Assembly (NCBI RefSeq): GCF_003932715.1
Contig: NZ_CP020700.1
Coordinates: forward strand, 7,586,501 to 7,650,500
Source: Streptomyces tsukubensis
GTDB lineage: Bacteria > Actinomycetota > Actinomycetes > Streptomycetales > Streptomycetaceae
Reading direction: 5' to 3'
DNA: 64,000 nt
Below the pieces are notes generated by a model that did no database searches, was not told where the DNA came from, and saw nothing but the letters and a program-made list of their open reading frames with translations. Positions within the stretch are counted from its first letter, which is position 1. Each line of letters opens with the position of its first letter. This document shows, piece after piece, positions 35,554-43,352 of the stretch. The position numbers were made by a program, and so were the translations under genes.

Positions 35554-36716
35554 CCGTCACGCGTACCACCCGTACCGCCCGCCCGTACCGCTACGACCTG
35601 ACCGTCGTCCTCACCTACTACCTGCCCTACACCAGCGGGCTCACCGAGGTCGCCCGCACCGTTGCCGAAGGCCTCGCCGCCCGCGGCCGACGAGTCGCCG
35701 TGGTCGCCTCCCGGCACGACCCGGCCTCGCCCGTACGGGAACGGGTCAACGGCGTCGACGTGTTCCGCGCGCCGGTCGCCGCCCGGATCGGACGCGGCGT
35801 CCTCAGCCCCGGATTCCTCCCCCTGGCGGCCCGGCTCGCCCGCGCCTCCCGGGCCGTCAACATCCATCTGCCGATGCTGGAGGCGGGCCCGCTGGCCCTG
35901 CTGACCGGCCGTACGCCCGTGATCACCACCCACCACGACGACGTCTGGCTGCCGCCCGGCCGCCTCGCCGGACTCCAGGTCCGGGGCGTGGACGCCTCGG
36001 TGGCGACCGCGCTGCGCCGCTCGGCCGCCGTCGTCGTCAACAACGCCGACCACGCGGAGCACTCCCGCCACTGGCGCCTCATGCGCGGCAGGATCGCCCC
36101 GATCGCCCCGCCCTGCCGCGAACGGGAACCGGCGCCCGCCGCCTTCCGGGACGGGCCGGGCCCGCACTTCGGGTTCCTCGGCCGCATCGCCCCCGAGAAG
36201 GGGCTCCACCATCTGGTGGACGCCTTCCGCACCGTCGATGACCCCGCCGCCCGGCTGCTGATCGCCGGGGACTACTCCAAGGTGGCCGGCGGCAGCGTCG
36301 TCGGCGCGCTCCGCGAGCGCTCCGCGGGCGACCGGCGGATCCGCTTCACGGGATTCCTGACCGACCGGCAGGTCTCCGAATTCTATGCGTCGCTGGACGT
36401 CTTCGCGCTGCCCTCGGTGGCCGAGGAGTCCTTCGGCATCTCGCAGACGGAGGCGATGATGACGGGCGTTCCCTCGGTCGCCAGCGACGCCCCCGGCATG
36501 CGGGTACCGGTCACCAGCACCGGCTTCGGCCGGCTCTTCCCGCCCGGCGACTCCGCCGCCCTCGCCGCCGCCCTGCTGGAGGCCGCCGCCTTCTCACCGC
36601 AACAGCGCGCCGAGGGCGCCCGGACGACCCGGGACCGGTACGGCACCGACGGCTGCCTGGACAGCTACGACGAACTGCTGGAGACGCTCGGCGCGGCCCG
36701 CCGGGCCACCGTCTGA
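35550..36716 (+). CDS. Family 4 glycosyltransferase
   Basis: A 388-aa GT-B enzyme. The N-terminal domain has YYLPYTSGLTEVARTVAEGL, the C-terminal nucleotide-sugar domain has FLGRIAPEKGL and the EX7E pair in EESFGISQTEAM. It probably uses a nucleotide sugar on the cytosolic face to extend the lipid-linked glycan. It is the last gene of the overlapping series (ATGA with the EEP gene), and 166 bases separate it from the next gene. Confidence 0.9.
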   Translation: MTVTRTTRTARPYRYDLTVVLTYYLPYTSGLTEVARTVAEGLAARGRRVAVVASRHDPASPVRERVNGVDVFRAPVAARIGRGVLSPGFLPLAARLARASRAVNIHLPMLEAGPLALLTGRTPVITTHHDDVWLPPGRLAGLQVRGVDASVATALRRSAAVVVNNADHAEHSRHWRLMRGRIAPIAPPCREREPAPAAFRDGPGPHFGFLGRIAPEKGLHHLVDAFRTVDDPAARLLIAGDYSKVAGGSVVGALRERSAGDRRIRFTGFLTDRQVSEFYASLDVFALPSVAEESFGISQTEAMMTGVPSVASDAPGMRVPVTSTGFGRLFPPGDSAALAAALLEAAAFSPQQRAEGARTTRDRYGTDGCLDSYDELLETLGAARRATV

Positions 36717-36882
36717 CGCACGGGGCGCCCCGGCCGCCGGGGAGGCGTACCAGCGGCCCGACTCCGCCCGTCCGCACGGAAATTGAGGATCGCCCGCGGG
36801 TGATCGCCGTTACCCTGGACGGCGCGCGCCGGGCGGACTGCCGATCCGTGCCGCACATCCCGACCTTCCGAGAGGACTTGAC

Positions 36883-37890
36883 ATGCGTCATCGCTTCCTG
36901 GGATCGACCGGCCTGGCGGTAAGCGAACTCTGCCTGGGGGCCATGACGTTCGGGCGGGAGGCCGCCGAGCCGGAGGCCCATGCGATTCTGGACCGGTTCG
37001 TCGAGGCGGGCGGAAACTTCGTCGACACCGCCGACATCTACTCGGCGGGCGCCTCCGAGGAGATACTCGGCCGCTGGCTGAAGCAGCGCCGCCGCGACGA
37101 TCTGGTGATCGCCACGAAGGTCCGGTACGGGACGGGTGACAGCCCCAACGACCGGGGACTCGGCCGCAAGCACCTGATCGCCGGTGTCGAGGCCAGCCTG
37201 CGCCGCCTCGGCACCGACCACATCGACCTCTACCAGGTGCACGCCTGGGATCCGGCGACACCGCTGGAGGAGACCCTGTCCACCCTGGACACCCTGGTGA
37301 AGTCCGGCAAGGTCCGCTATCTGGGGGCCAGCAACTTCTCCGGCTGGCAGCTCCAGAAGGCCCTCGACCTCAGCCGGCAGCACAACTGGGAGCGCTTCAC
37401 CGCGCTCCAGCCGCTGTACAACCTGCTGGACCGGTCCACGGAGTGGGAGCTGGTCGAGGTGGCCCGCCACGAGGGGCTCGGTGTCATCCCCTGGAGCCCG
37501 CTGCGGGGCGGCTGGCTCAGTGGTTCGATCCGGCGCGGCGACACCGCACCCCCGGCCGGCAGCCGGGTGGAGACCGCGGAGCGGTTCGGCTGGGGCGAGT
37601 CCTGGAGCGCCTACCACGACGAGCGGACCTGGCGTGTTCTCGACGCCCTGTTCGAGGTCTCCGGGCGGAGCGGGCTGACCCCCGCCCAGGTCGCCATAGC
37701 CTGGCTGGGCGGCCGCCCCACGGTCACCGCTCCGATCATCGGTGCCCGTACCACCGACCAGTTGGAGAACCTGCTCGGCGCGGCCGGTGTCGACCTGGAC
37801 CCGGCGGACGCGGCGCTCCTCACGGAGGTCGGTGACCAGCCCCTTCCGTACCCGTACAGCGTCATCGCCACCGACCCGGCCCAGCGTTGA
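36883..37890 (+). CDS. Aldo/keto reductase
   Basis: A 335-aa NADPH-dependent AKR barrel enzyme. The catalytic set is visible: DTADIYSAG (Asp, Tyr), IATKV (Lys) and YQVHAWD (His). The NADPH site is near [18 protein letters not shown] residues ([15 protein letters not shown]). It has its own 166-bp upstream gap and a terminator after it, so it is likely an independent gene. The substrate cannot be inferred. Confidence 0.9.
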   Translation: MRHRFLGSTGLAVSELCLGAMTFGREAAEPEAHAILDRFVEAGGNFVDTADIYSAGASEEILGRWLKQRRRDDLVIATKVRYGTGDSPNDRGLGRKHLIAGVEASLRRLGTDHIDLYQVHAWDPATPLEETLSTLDTLVKSGKVRYLGASNFSGWQLQKALDLSRQHNWERFTALQPLYNLLDRSTEWELVEVARHEGLGVIPWSPLRGGWLSGSIRRGDTAPPAGSRVETAERFGWGESWSAYHDERTWRVLDALFEVSGRSGLTPAQVAIAWLGGRPTVTAPIIGARTTDQLENLLGAAGVDLDPADAALLTEVGDQPLPYPYSVIATDPAQR

Positions 37891-37896
37891 GCACCG

Positions 37897-37922
37897 CCGC
37901 CCGGTTCAACGGAACCGGGCGG
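37897..37922. terminator. Strong hairpin between convergent genes
   Basis: CCGCCCGGTTC (37897-37907) and GAACCGGGCGG (37912-37922) are perfect complements around an AACG loop. It lies just after the aldo/keto reductase stop and before the end of the convergent membrane-protein gene. Confidence 0.75.
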
Positions 37923-37959
37923 TGTTCTCGCCGTGGTACGAGCGGGCCCGGATCCGGCT

Positions 37960-38466
37960 TCAGAGCCGCGGCTCGTCGGCCGTGCCCGGCCGGCCCTCGC
38001 CCGCCATGAAGCGCCACACCAGACCGTGGCCGAGGAGCACCAGCAGGGAGAGCAGGATCGCCGCCGCCTGGATGGGGCGGAGGCCGAAGGAGCCGGCCAG
38101 GGAGGGGGCGATCCCCACCACGGCGATCAGGATGTAGACACCGGCGGCCGCGAGTTGGGGCAGGGCGAGACGGACGAGGGCCCGGTCCCGGGCACCGTAC
38201 GCCAGCAGCCGCAGTGTCGAAGCGCAGCCCACCACCGCGATCACGGTGAAGCTGGCCCGCCAGATCTCCGGTGTTCTCACGCCGCCCACCTGCGCGAACA
38301 GGCCCATCACGGCGGGCAGCAGGAAGGACAGATAGATCCCGCCCACGATCCGGCGCAGAGCGGGCGTCCGCAGCCACTCCTGATGTCCCTGGACCACGTT
38401 CCACCAGAGGCCGACGAGGGTGAAGCAGGTGGCCGAGAAGAGCGCGTAAAAGGTGCTGACGTCCAC
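37960..38466 (-). CDS. Unrecognised five-helix membrane protein
   Basis: A 168-aa hydrophobic protein beginning with VDVSTFYALFSATCFTLVG at GTG 38466, with about five membrane helices and a short charged tail. No catalytic motif is visible. It lies downstream of a GtrA-like gene on the same strand (115-base gap) and may be part of a small membrane unit with it. Frames upstream of 38466 lose hydrophobic pattern and coding bias. Confidence 0.6.
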   Translation of the reverse strand: MDVSTFYALFSATCFTLVGLWWNVVQGHQEWLRTPALRRIVGGIYLSFLLPAVMGLFAQVGGVRTPEIWRASFTVIAVVGCASTLRLLAYGARDRALVRLALPQLAAAGVYILIAVVGIAPSLAGSFGLRPIQAAAILLSLLVLLGHGLVWRFMAGEGRPGTADEPRL

Positions 38467-38581
38467 CGGGCCTCCCGGGGCACGGAACGGGGCGCGGCGG
38501 TCCGTCCGCGCAGGCCGAGCGTCCCACGCCGGGGCACCGGGCACGGTGCAGCGACACCCGGTGCCCGGCGCGCCGGTGAGG

Positions 38582-39088
38582 TCAGGCGGCGCGGCAGAGT
38601 GCCGCGGTGGACGCCACCGTCGCGGCCACGGTACGGGGAGCGGGCACGGCGGCCGTGGTCTTCGCGCGGTTCCGGGCGAAGACGACGAGGCGCAGGACCG
38701 TGAACCGGGCGATACCGGCCAGGGCGGAGGCCGCCAGGTAGACGATCTGTTCCAGTGCCGGACCGGGCGCCGCGACCAGCAGATGCAGCAGGAGAACGGC
38801 CGCACAGGTCACCACGTACGCGGCCGCCGCGGACCCGGCCGACTGGAGGTGCTGGCGCCGGGTCGCGCGCCGGCCCGCGCCGAAGGTGAAGCGGGCGTGC
38901 AGTTCCGTGGTGAGGAGCGTGGAGGCCACCGTGACCACGGCGTTGGCGAGCAGCCAGGGGGTCCAGGAAGCGAGGGCCGTCACGGCGAATCCGGCGGCGA
39001 GCCCCACTCCGCCGCCGCAGAGCACGAAGCGTGCGAAGGAGTTGAGGGCTCCGGGTGCCGCCTGTCGCTCGCGCTGCGCCGTTTCCAT
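38582..39088 (-). CDS. GtrA-like membrane protein
   Basis: A 168-aa four-helix protein with the GtrA pattern: FARFVLCGGGVGLAAGF in helix 1 and LANAVVTVASTLLTTELHARFTFG leading to helix 3. GtrA-family members are linked to translocation or docking of polyprenyl-phosphate sugars. The mycobacterial homologue Rv3789 works in the decaprenyl-phospho-arabinose pathway. With a DPPR-synthase-like UbiA protein 5 kb away, a shared prenyl-sugar role is plausible though the genes are not in one operon. Confidence 0.8.
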   Translation of the reverse strand: METAQRERQAAPGALNSFARFVLCGGGVGLAAGFAVTALASWTPWLLANAVVTVASTLLTTELHARFTFGAGRRATRRQHLQSAGSAAAAYVVTCAAVLLLHLLVAAPGPALEQIVYLAASALAGIARFTVLRLVVFARNRAKTTAAVPAPRTVAATVASTAALCRAA

Positions 39089-39120
39089 GATCCCCGCCCC
39101 TTTTCGACCGACTCCGCGGA

Positions 39121-39153
39121 GGCACCCCCCGGCCTCACGAGCCGGGGGGTGCC
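39121..39153. terminator. GC-rich hairpin downstream of metX
   Basis: GGCACCCCCCGGC (39121-39133) and GCCGGGGGGTGCC (39141-39153) form a perfect 13-bp stem with a 7-base loop, between the metX stop and the gtrA-like start. It is the probable terminator of the methionine operon. Confidence 0.75.
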
Positions 39154-39179
39154 GTCGTTGATGTCATTATGGCACAGGC

Positions 39180-39211
39180 ATGGCGCCATGTGGGGACTTT
39201 TATGGCGCCAT
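39180..39211. promoter_or_regulatory. Two identical 10-bp palindromes, 22 bp apart
   Basis: ATGGCGCCAT occurs at 39180-39189 and again at 39202-39211. Centre spacing is 22 bp, about two helical turns. They lie just after the metX stop and upstream of the gtrA-like gene. This layout suits a dimeric DNA-binding protein binding twice on one helix face. The regulator is unknown. Confidence 0.45.
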
Positions 39212-39216
39212 TGGCG

Positions 39217-40440
39217 TCATGGGTGGCGAGGTGGTCCGGGTCGGGGGATCCGACCGGTGGTCAGCTCCCGTACCAACGCCCCCACCTGGGCGGTCTCGAT
39301 GAGGAAGCCATCGTGTCCATGACGGGAGGCGATCACGCGGAGTGTGTCCGCGCCCGGGAGGAGGGCGGCGAGCCGCCGCTGCTGGACCAGGGGATAGAGG
39401 CGGTCGGAGTCCACACCGGCCACCAGCGCGGGCATCGACGCGCGGCGCAGCGCGGCCCGTTCGCCGCCCCGGCCCCGGCCGATGTCGTGGCTGTTCATCG
39501 CTTCGGTGAGGACGACGTAACTGCCCGCGTCGAACCGGTCGACGAGCTTGCGGGCCTGGTGGTCGAGGTAGGACTCCACCTGGTAGCGCCCGCCGCTCCA
39601 GGGGTCCTCGGAAGCCTGCGCGGACCGTCCGAACCGTTCGTCGAGCTCCGGTTCGGAGCGGTAGGTGACATGGGCCAGCTCGCGGGCGATGCCGAGACCC
39701 CGGTGGGGGCCCTGGCCGGATCCCGCACCGTGGTAGTCGCCACCGTGCCAGTCGGGGTCGGCACGGATCGCGCGGAGCTGGATCCCGGCCCAGGCGATCT
39801 GCTCGGCGCTCGCGGCGGCGGTGCAGGCCAGCAGGAGCAGCGCGCCGGTGCGGTCGGGATGGGTGACCGCCCACTCCAGCGCCCGGTTGCCGCCCATCGA
39901 CCCGCCGATCACCAGCGCCCAGCGGTCGATGCCGAGGGCGTCGGCGAACTGCGCCTCGGCGGCCACCTGGTCACGGGTGGTGAGGAAGGGGAAGGAGCCG
40001 CCCCAGATCCGGCCGTCGGGCCGTGGTGACGCGGGGCCGGTACTGCCCTGGCAGCCGCCGAGCACATTGGGTGCCACCACGAACCACCGGTCGGTGTCGA
40101 GAGCCCGGCCGGGGCCGATCAGGCCGTCCCACCAGCCGGGGGTGGGGTGGCCGGGCCCGGCGGGGCCGGCGGCATGGCTGTCGCCGGTGAGGGCATGGAG
40201 GACCAGGACCGCGTTGGCCCGGTCGGCGGCGAGCGTCCCCCAGGTCTCGTACGCGAGCCGGACCCCGGCCGGGGAATCGGCGCCCCGCGGCCCCGGCAGT
40301 TCACCGCCCGCCTCCAGCCGCAGGCCGCCGGGCAGCCGGACCCACCGGCGCCGGCCCGGCGGATCCCCCTCCCGCCAGGCGCCCCCGGCGGGAGGGGTGG
40401 GCGTGGTCCGCGCCCCGGTCGCTCCGGTTCCGGTGCTCAG
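39217..40440 (-). CDS. metX: Homoserine O-acetyltransferase
   Basis: An alpha/beta-hydrolase-fold enzyme making O-acetylhomoserine from homoserine and acetyl-CoA, feeding the sulfhydrylase encoded just upstream. Visible motifs are RLAYETWGTL, TGDSHA, nucleophile serine in GGSMGG, Asp in VDSDRLYP and His in SRHGHDGF. No ATG, GTG or TTG precedes the conserved N-terminus. The frame stays open to a CTG at 40440 whose CTGA overlaps the metY stop, giving about 407 aa, the usual family length. The next standard start (GTG 40080) would delete 120 essential residues. Confidence 0.85.
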   Translation of the reverse strand: MSTGTGATGARTTPTPPAGGAWREGDPPGRRRWVRLPGGLRLEAGGELPGPRGADSPAGVRLAYETWGTLAADRANAVLVLHALTGDSHAAGPAGPGHPTPGWWDGLIGPGRALDTDRWFVVAPNVLGGCQGSTGPASPRPDGRIWGGSFPFLTTRDQVAAEAQFADALGIDRWALVIGGSMGGNRALEWAVTHPDRTGALLLLACTAAASAEQIAWAGIQLRAIRADPDWHGGDYHGAGSGQGPHRGLGIARELAHVTYRSEPELDERFGRSAQASEDPWSGGRYQVESYLDHQARKLVDRFDAGSYVVLTEAMNSHDIGRGRGGERAALRRASMPALVAGVDSDRLYPLVQQRRLAALLPGADTLRVIASRHGHDGFLIETAQVGALVRELTTGRIPRPGPPRHP

Positions 40441-41792
40441 GAGGCGCCCTTGGCCGCGCGGAACCCGGTCTCCAGATCCGCCTTCAGATCCGCGATGTTC
40501 TCGATCCCGGCGGAGAGCCGGACCAGGCCGGGGGTGGTGCCCGTGGCGGCGAGCTGCGCCGGGGCGAGCTGGCTGTGGGTGGTGGACGCCGGGTGGATGA
40601 TCAGGCTCCGTACATCACCGATATTGGCCAGATGGCTGAAGAGTTCCACGGCGTCCACGAACCGCTTCCCGGCCTCGACACCGTCCCGCAGCTCGAAGGA
40701 GAGGACGGCACCGGCGCCGCGCGGCAGATACCTGCGGGCCGCCTCGTACCACCGGTTGCCGGGCAGCCCGGGGTAGTGGACCGCGGCGACCTCGTCGCGC
40801 TGCTGGAGCCATTCGGCGAGTGCCAGGGCGTTGGCCGAGTGGCGTTCGATCCGCAGGCTGAGCGTCTCGACGCCCTGGAGCAGCAGGAACGCGGAGTGCG
40901 GGGAGATCGCGGGGCCGAGGTCGCGGAGCAGTTGGACGCGGAGCTTGACGGCGAACGCGCCGTGGCCCAGATCGGGCCAGTACCGCAGGCCGTGGTAGCT
41001 CGGGTCGGGACGGTGGAAGTCCGCGAAGCGCTCGGGGTGGGCCCCGAAGTCGAAGGTGCCGCCGTCCACCACCACACCGCCGAGGGTGGTGCCGTGCCCG
41101 CCCAGGAACTTGGTCGCGGAGTGGACCACGATGTCCGCGCCGTGCTCGACGGGCCGCAGCAGATAGGGCGTCGGCACGGTGTTGTCGACGATCAGCGGGA
41201 CCCCGGCCGCGTGCGCGGCGTCGGCCACGGCCCGGACGTCCAGCACATTCCCGCGCGGGTTGCCGAAGGTCTCCGCGAAGAAGGCCTTGGTGTTGGGGCG
41301 GACCGCGGCGTTCCAGTCCTCGGGGTCGTCCGGGTCCGTCACAAAGGAGACTTCGATCCCGAACCGGGAGAGGGTGTGGCGGAAGAGGTTGTACGTGCCT
41401 CCGTAGAGGGAGGCGCTGGAGACGATGTGGTCTCCGGCGCCGGCGACCGTGAGCACCGCCAGGGCCTCCGCGGCCTGTCCCGAGGCCACCGCGACCGCCG
41501 CCACACCGCCTTCCAGCGCGGCGATCCGCTGCTCCAGGGCGTCCTGGGTGGGGTTGTGGATCCGGGTGTAGATATTTCCCGGCTCGGCGAGGGCGAAGAG
41601 GTCCGCCGCGTGCGTGGTGTCCCGGAAGACGAAGGAGGTGGTCTGGTAGATGGGCACCGCCCGGGCCCCGGTGGCCGGATCGGGTGCGGTCCCGGAGTGC
41701 ACCTGCTGGGTCTCGAAGGACCAGCCCGGCCGGGGCGCGGGCTTGTCGTCGGGGGTGTGACCGGCGGTCACCGAGTCGATGGGCTGACTCAT
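40437..41792 (-). CDS. metY: O-acetylhomoserine sulfhydrylase (aminocarboxypropyltransferase)
   Basis: A 451-aa PLP enzyme of the Cys/Met metabolism family that joins O-acetylhomoserine and sulfide to homocysteine. Motifs are YTRIHNPTQDALEQRIAALEG (residues 75-95), SLYGGTYNLF, DNTVPTPYLLRP and the PLP lysine in VHSATKFLGGHGT. ATG at 41792 has GTAAGGAAG upstream. It is transcribed first, with metX coupled to its stop. Its homocysteine product is methylated by MetE, also encoded in this window. Confidence 0.93.
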   Translation of the reverse strand: MSQPIDSVTAGHTPDDKPAPRPGWSFETQQVHSGTAPDPATGARAVPIYQTTSFVFRDTTHAADLFALAEPGNIYTRIHNPTQDALEQRIAALEGGVAAVAVASGQAAEALAVLTVAGAGDHIVSSASLYGGTYNLFRHTLSRFGIEVSFVTDPDDPEDWNAAVRPNTKAFFAETFGNPRGNVLDVRAVADAAHAAGVPLIVDNTVPTPYLLRPVEHGADIVVHSATKFLGGHGTTLGGVVVDGGTFDFGAHPERFADFHRPDPSYHGLRYWPDLGHGAFAVKLRVQLLRDLGPAISPHSAFLLLQGVETLSLRIERHSANALALAEWLQQRDEVAAVHYPGLPGNRWYEAARRYLPRGAGAVLSFELRDGVEAGKRFVDAVELFSHLANIGDVRSLIIHPASTTHSQLAPAQLAATGTTPGLVRLSAGIENIADLKADLETGFRAAKGAS

Positions 41793-41880
41793 GGACAGAC
41801 ACTTCCTTACGAGGCGGAGGGCGGCCCGCCGGGCGCAGGCCGAAGGAGTCCGGCGGGGGTCCGGCGGGCCCGGTGCCGAG

Positions 41881-41896
41881 CAACGTAACGACGTTG
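41881..41896. promoter_or_regulatory. Inverted repeat upstream of metY
   Basis: CAACGT and ACGTTG arms separated by AACG, next to an AT-richer segment (41893-41915), 89 bases before the metY start. It is a plausible operator for a methionine or sulfur regulator. No SAM or SAH riboswitch was recognised in this leader. Confidence 0.4.
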
Positions 41897-41986
41897 AATT
41901 CGAACAGGAAAGAGGCCGCTCCGAGCCGCCACACGGCCGCAACACTCCCGACATATCCGGACGCCGGAGGCCGTTCCGAGGGGACG

Positions 41987-42610
41987 TCACCCGAGGGTTC
42001 CCGGGCGGGGCCCGGGCTCGGCGCCCTGGCTGGCGCGCCGTCCGTCGCCCGCCGCCCGAACCTCCGTCAGCACCCGGTCGATCCGCCGGAACCGCCGCAG
42101 CAGACGGGGTGCCCGGGCACCGGTCGCCGCGAGGAGGGCGACGGGCAGCGGGCGGGCCGCCAGCACGGCCAGGGCGATGGCCCAGGGCGATATGCCCGCC
42201 AGCGCGCACGCCACCACGGCCAGCCGGGGCGTCCAGGGGAGCAGGGCGAGCACGGCGAGGGCCAGGACGCCGTGCTGTGCGACGAACTCACCGGCCCCGC
42301 CTGTTTCGCCCCCGACCTTCTCCAGCAGCCGGAGCCCGGCCGACTGCACGACCGAGGCCACCAGGAAGGCCCCGGCGGCGGACGCGGTCACAAAGGTGAG
42401 GGCGACCGCCCGCCACCGCCGGGGGTGGAGGGCCGAAACGCCCACGAGCAGCAGCTGATTGGGCAACACCGGCAGGACGTAGTCGCTGAGCGGGAAGACC
42501 GAGAGGGCCGGGAGGAACCACGGCCGGTGCGCGGCGCGGTCGAGCCGGAGCAGTATCCGCCCGGCGCGGGTTCCGGGACGTCGGGATGCGGTCGCCGGTA
42601 TGTCAGCCAT
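41987..42610 (-). CDS. Small VTT/SNARE-associated-like membrane protein
   Basis: A 207-aa membrane protein with about four or five helices and a basic C-terminal tail. The layout, with PVLPNQLLLVGVSALHPRRWR near the N-terminus and LLPWTPRLAVVACALAGISPW in the middle, resembles the YqaA/DedA-like group. Its start overlaps the end of the upstream SDR gene by 8 bases, so it belongs to the AraC-SDR operon. The function is not clear; lipid handling is possible. Confidence 0.65.
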   Translation of the reverse strand: MADIPATASRRPGTRAGRILLRLDRAAHRPWFLPALSVFPLSDYVLPVLPNQLLLVGVSALHPRRWRAVALTFVTASAAGAFLVASVVQSAGLRLLEKVGGETGGAGEFVAQHGVLALAVLALLPWTPRLAVVACALAGISPWAIALAVLAARPLPVALLAATGARAPRLLRRFRRIDRVLTEVRAAGDGRRASQGAEPGPRPGTLG

Positions 42611-43352
42611 GGCGCAGGGCCCGGTAGCCGACGGAGGGCGCGATCCGCATCAGGGCGGGCAGGAGCCCGGCCTTGCCGACGTAGATCTCGCTGCGCTCGC
42701 GCTCCATGCCCGCGATCACCGCCCGTGCCGTCTCGTCCGGACTGATCTTGCCCCGGCCGCGGCCCGCGGTCATATCGGTGTCGACGAGGGGGAGGATCGC
42801 GTCCATCACCCGGATCCCGGGCGCGGTGTCCTCGCACTGGTAGCGCAGGGCCCGGGTGAACGTGCGCACCGCGGACTTGGCGGCGCAGTAGACCGGTGCC
42901 GAGGGTTTGGGGGCGACGGCAAGACCGCTGCTGATGTTCACGATCGCGGCCGACGGCAGACCGCGGAGGTGGGGGAGGAATCCGGTGGAGAGGGTGATGA
43001 CGGCGTCCAGGTTGACGGCCAGTTCGCGGCGGAGGAGCGGCCGGAGGTCCGCCGGGTCCCCGGTCAGGAAGTCGGTGAGGTTCTGCACCCCGGCGTTGTT
43101 GACGACGACGGAGAGTCCGGGGTGGCGGTCGGGAAGCCCGTCGGTGAAGGCGTCCACGGCGCTGTGGTCCGAGAGGTCGAGTGCCTCGGCCGACACCCGG
43201 TCGCCGAAGGCCGCGGTGAGTCCGGCGAGTCCGCCGGGGTCGCGTCCTACGGCCACCACCCGGGCTCCGAGTCCGACGAGCCGCCGGGTCAGGGCCAGGC
43301 CGATACCGCGGGTCCCGCCCGTGACGAGAACCGTTCTGCCGCTGAGTTTCAT
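42603..43352 (-). CDS. Classical short-chain dehydrogenase/reductase
   Basis: A 249-aa SDR similar to DltE-type oxidoreductases. It has TGGTRGIGLAL (cofactor), VNNAGVQN, catalytic Ser in VNISSGLAVAP and YCAAKSAVRTF (YxxxK). It is coupled to an AraC gene upstream (4-base overlap) and a membrane protein downstream. The substrate is unknown. ATG 43352 begins the Rossmann domain, and the longer frame upstream is the antisense of other coding sequence. Confidence 0.9.
   Translation of the reverse strand: MKLSGRTVLVTGGTRGIGLALTRRLVGLGARVVAVGRDPGGLAGLTAAFGDRVSAEALDLSDHSAVDAFTDGLPDRHPGLSVVVNNAGVQNLTDFLTGDPADLRPLLRRELAVNLDAVITLSTGFLPHLRGLPSAAIVNISSGLAVAPKPSAPVYCAAKSAVRTFTRALRYQCEDTAPGIRVMDAILPLVDTDMTAGRGRGKISPDETARAVIAGMERERSEIYVGKAGLLPALMRIAPSVGYRALRHG

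Noticed and set aside
39217..40080. metX starting at GTG 40080
   Set aside because: It would remove the conserved N-terminal 120 residues, including RLAYETWG and TGDSHA, which are present in frame upstream.
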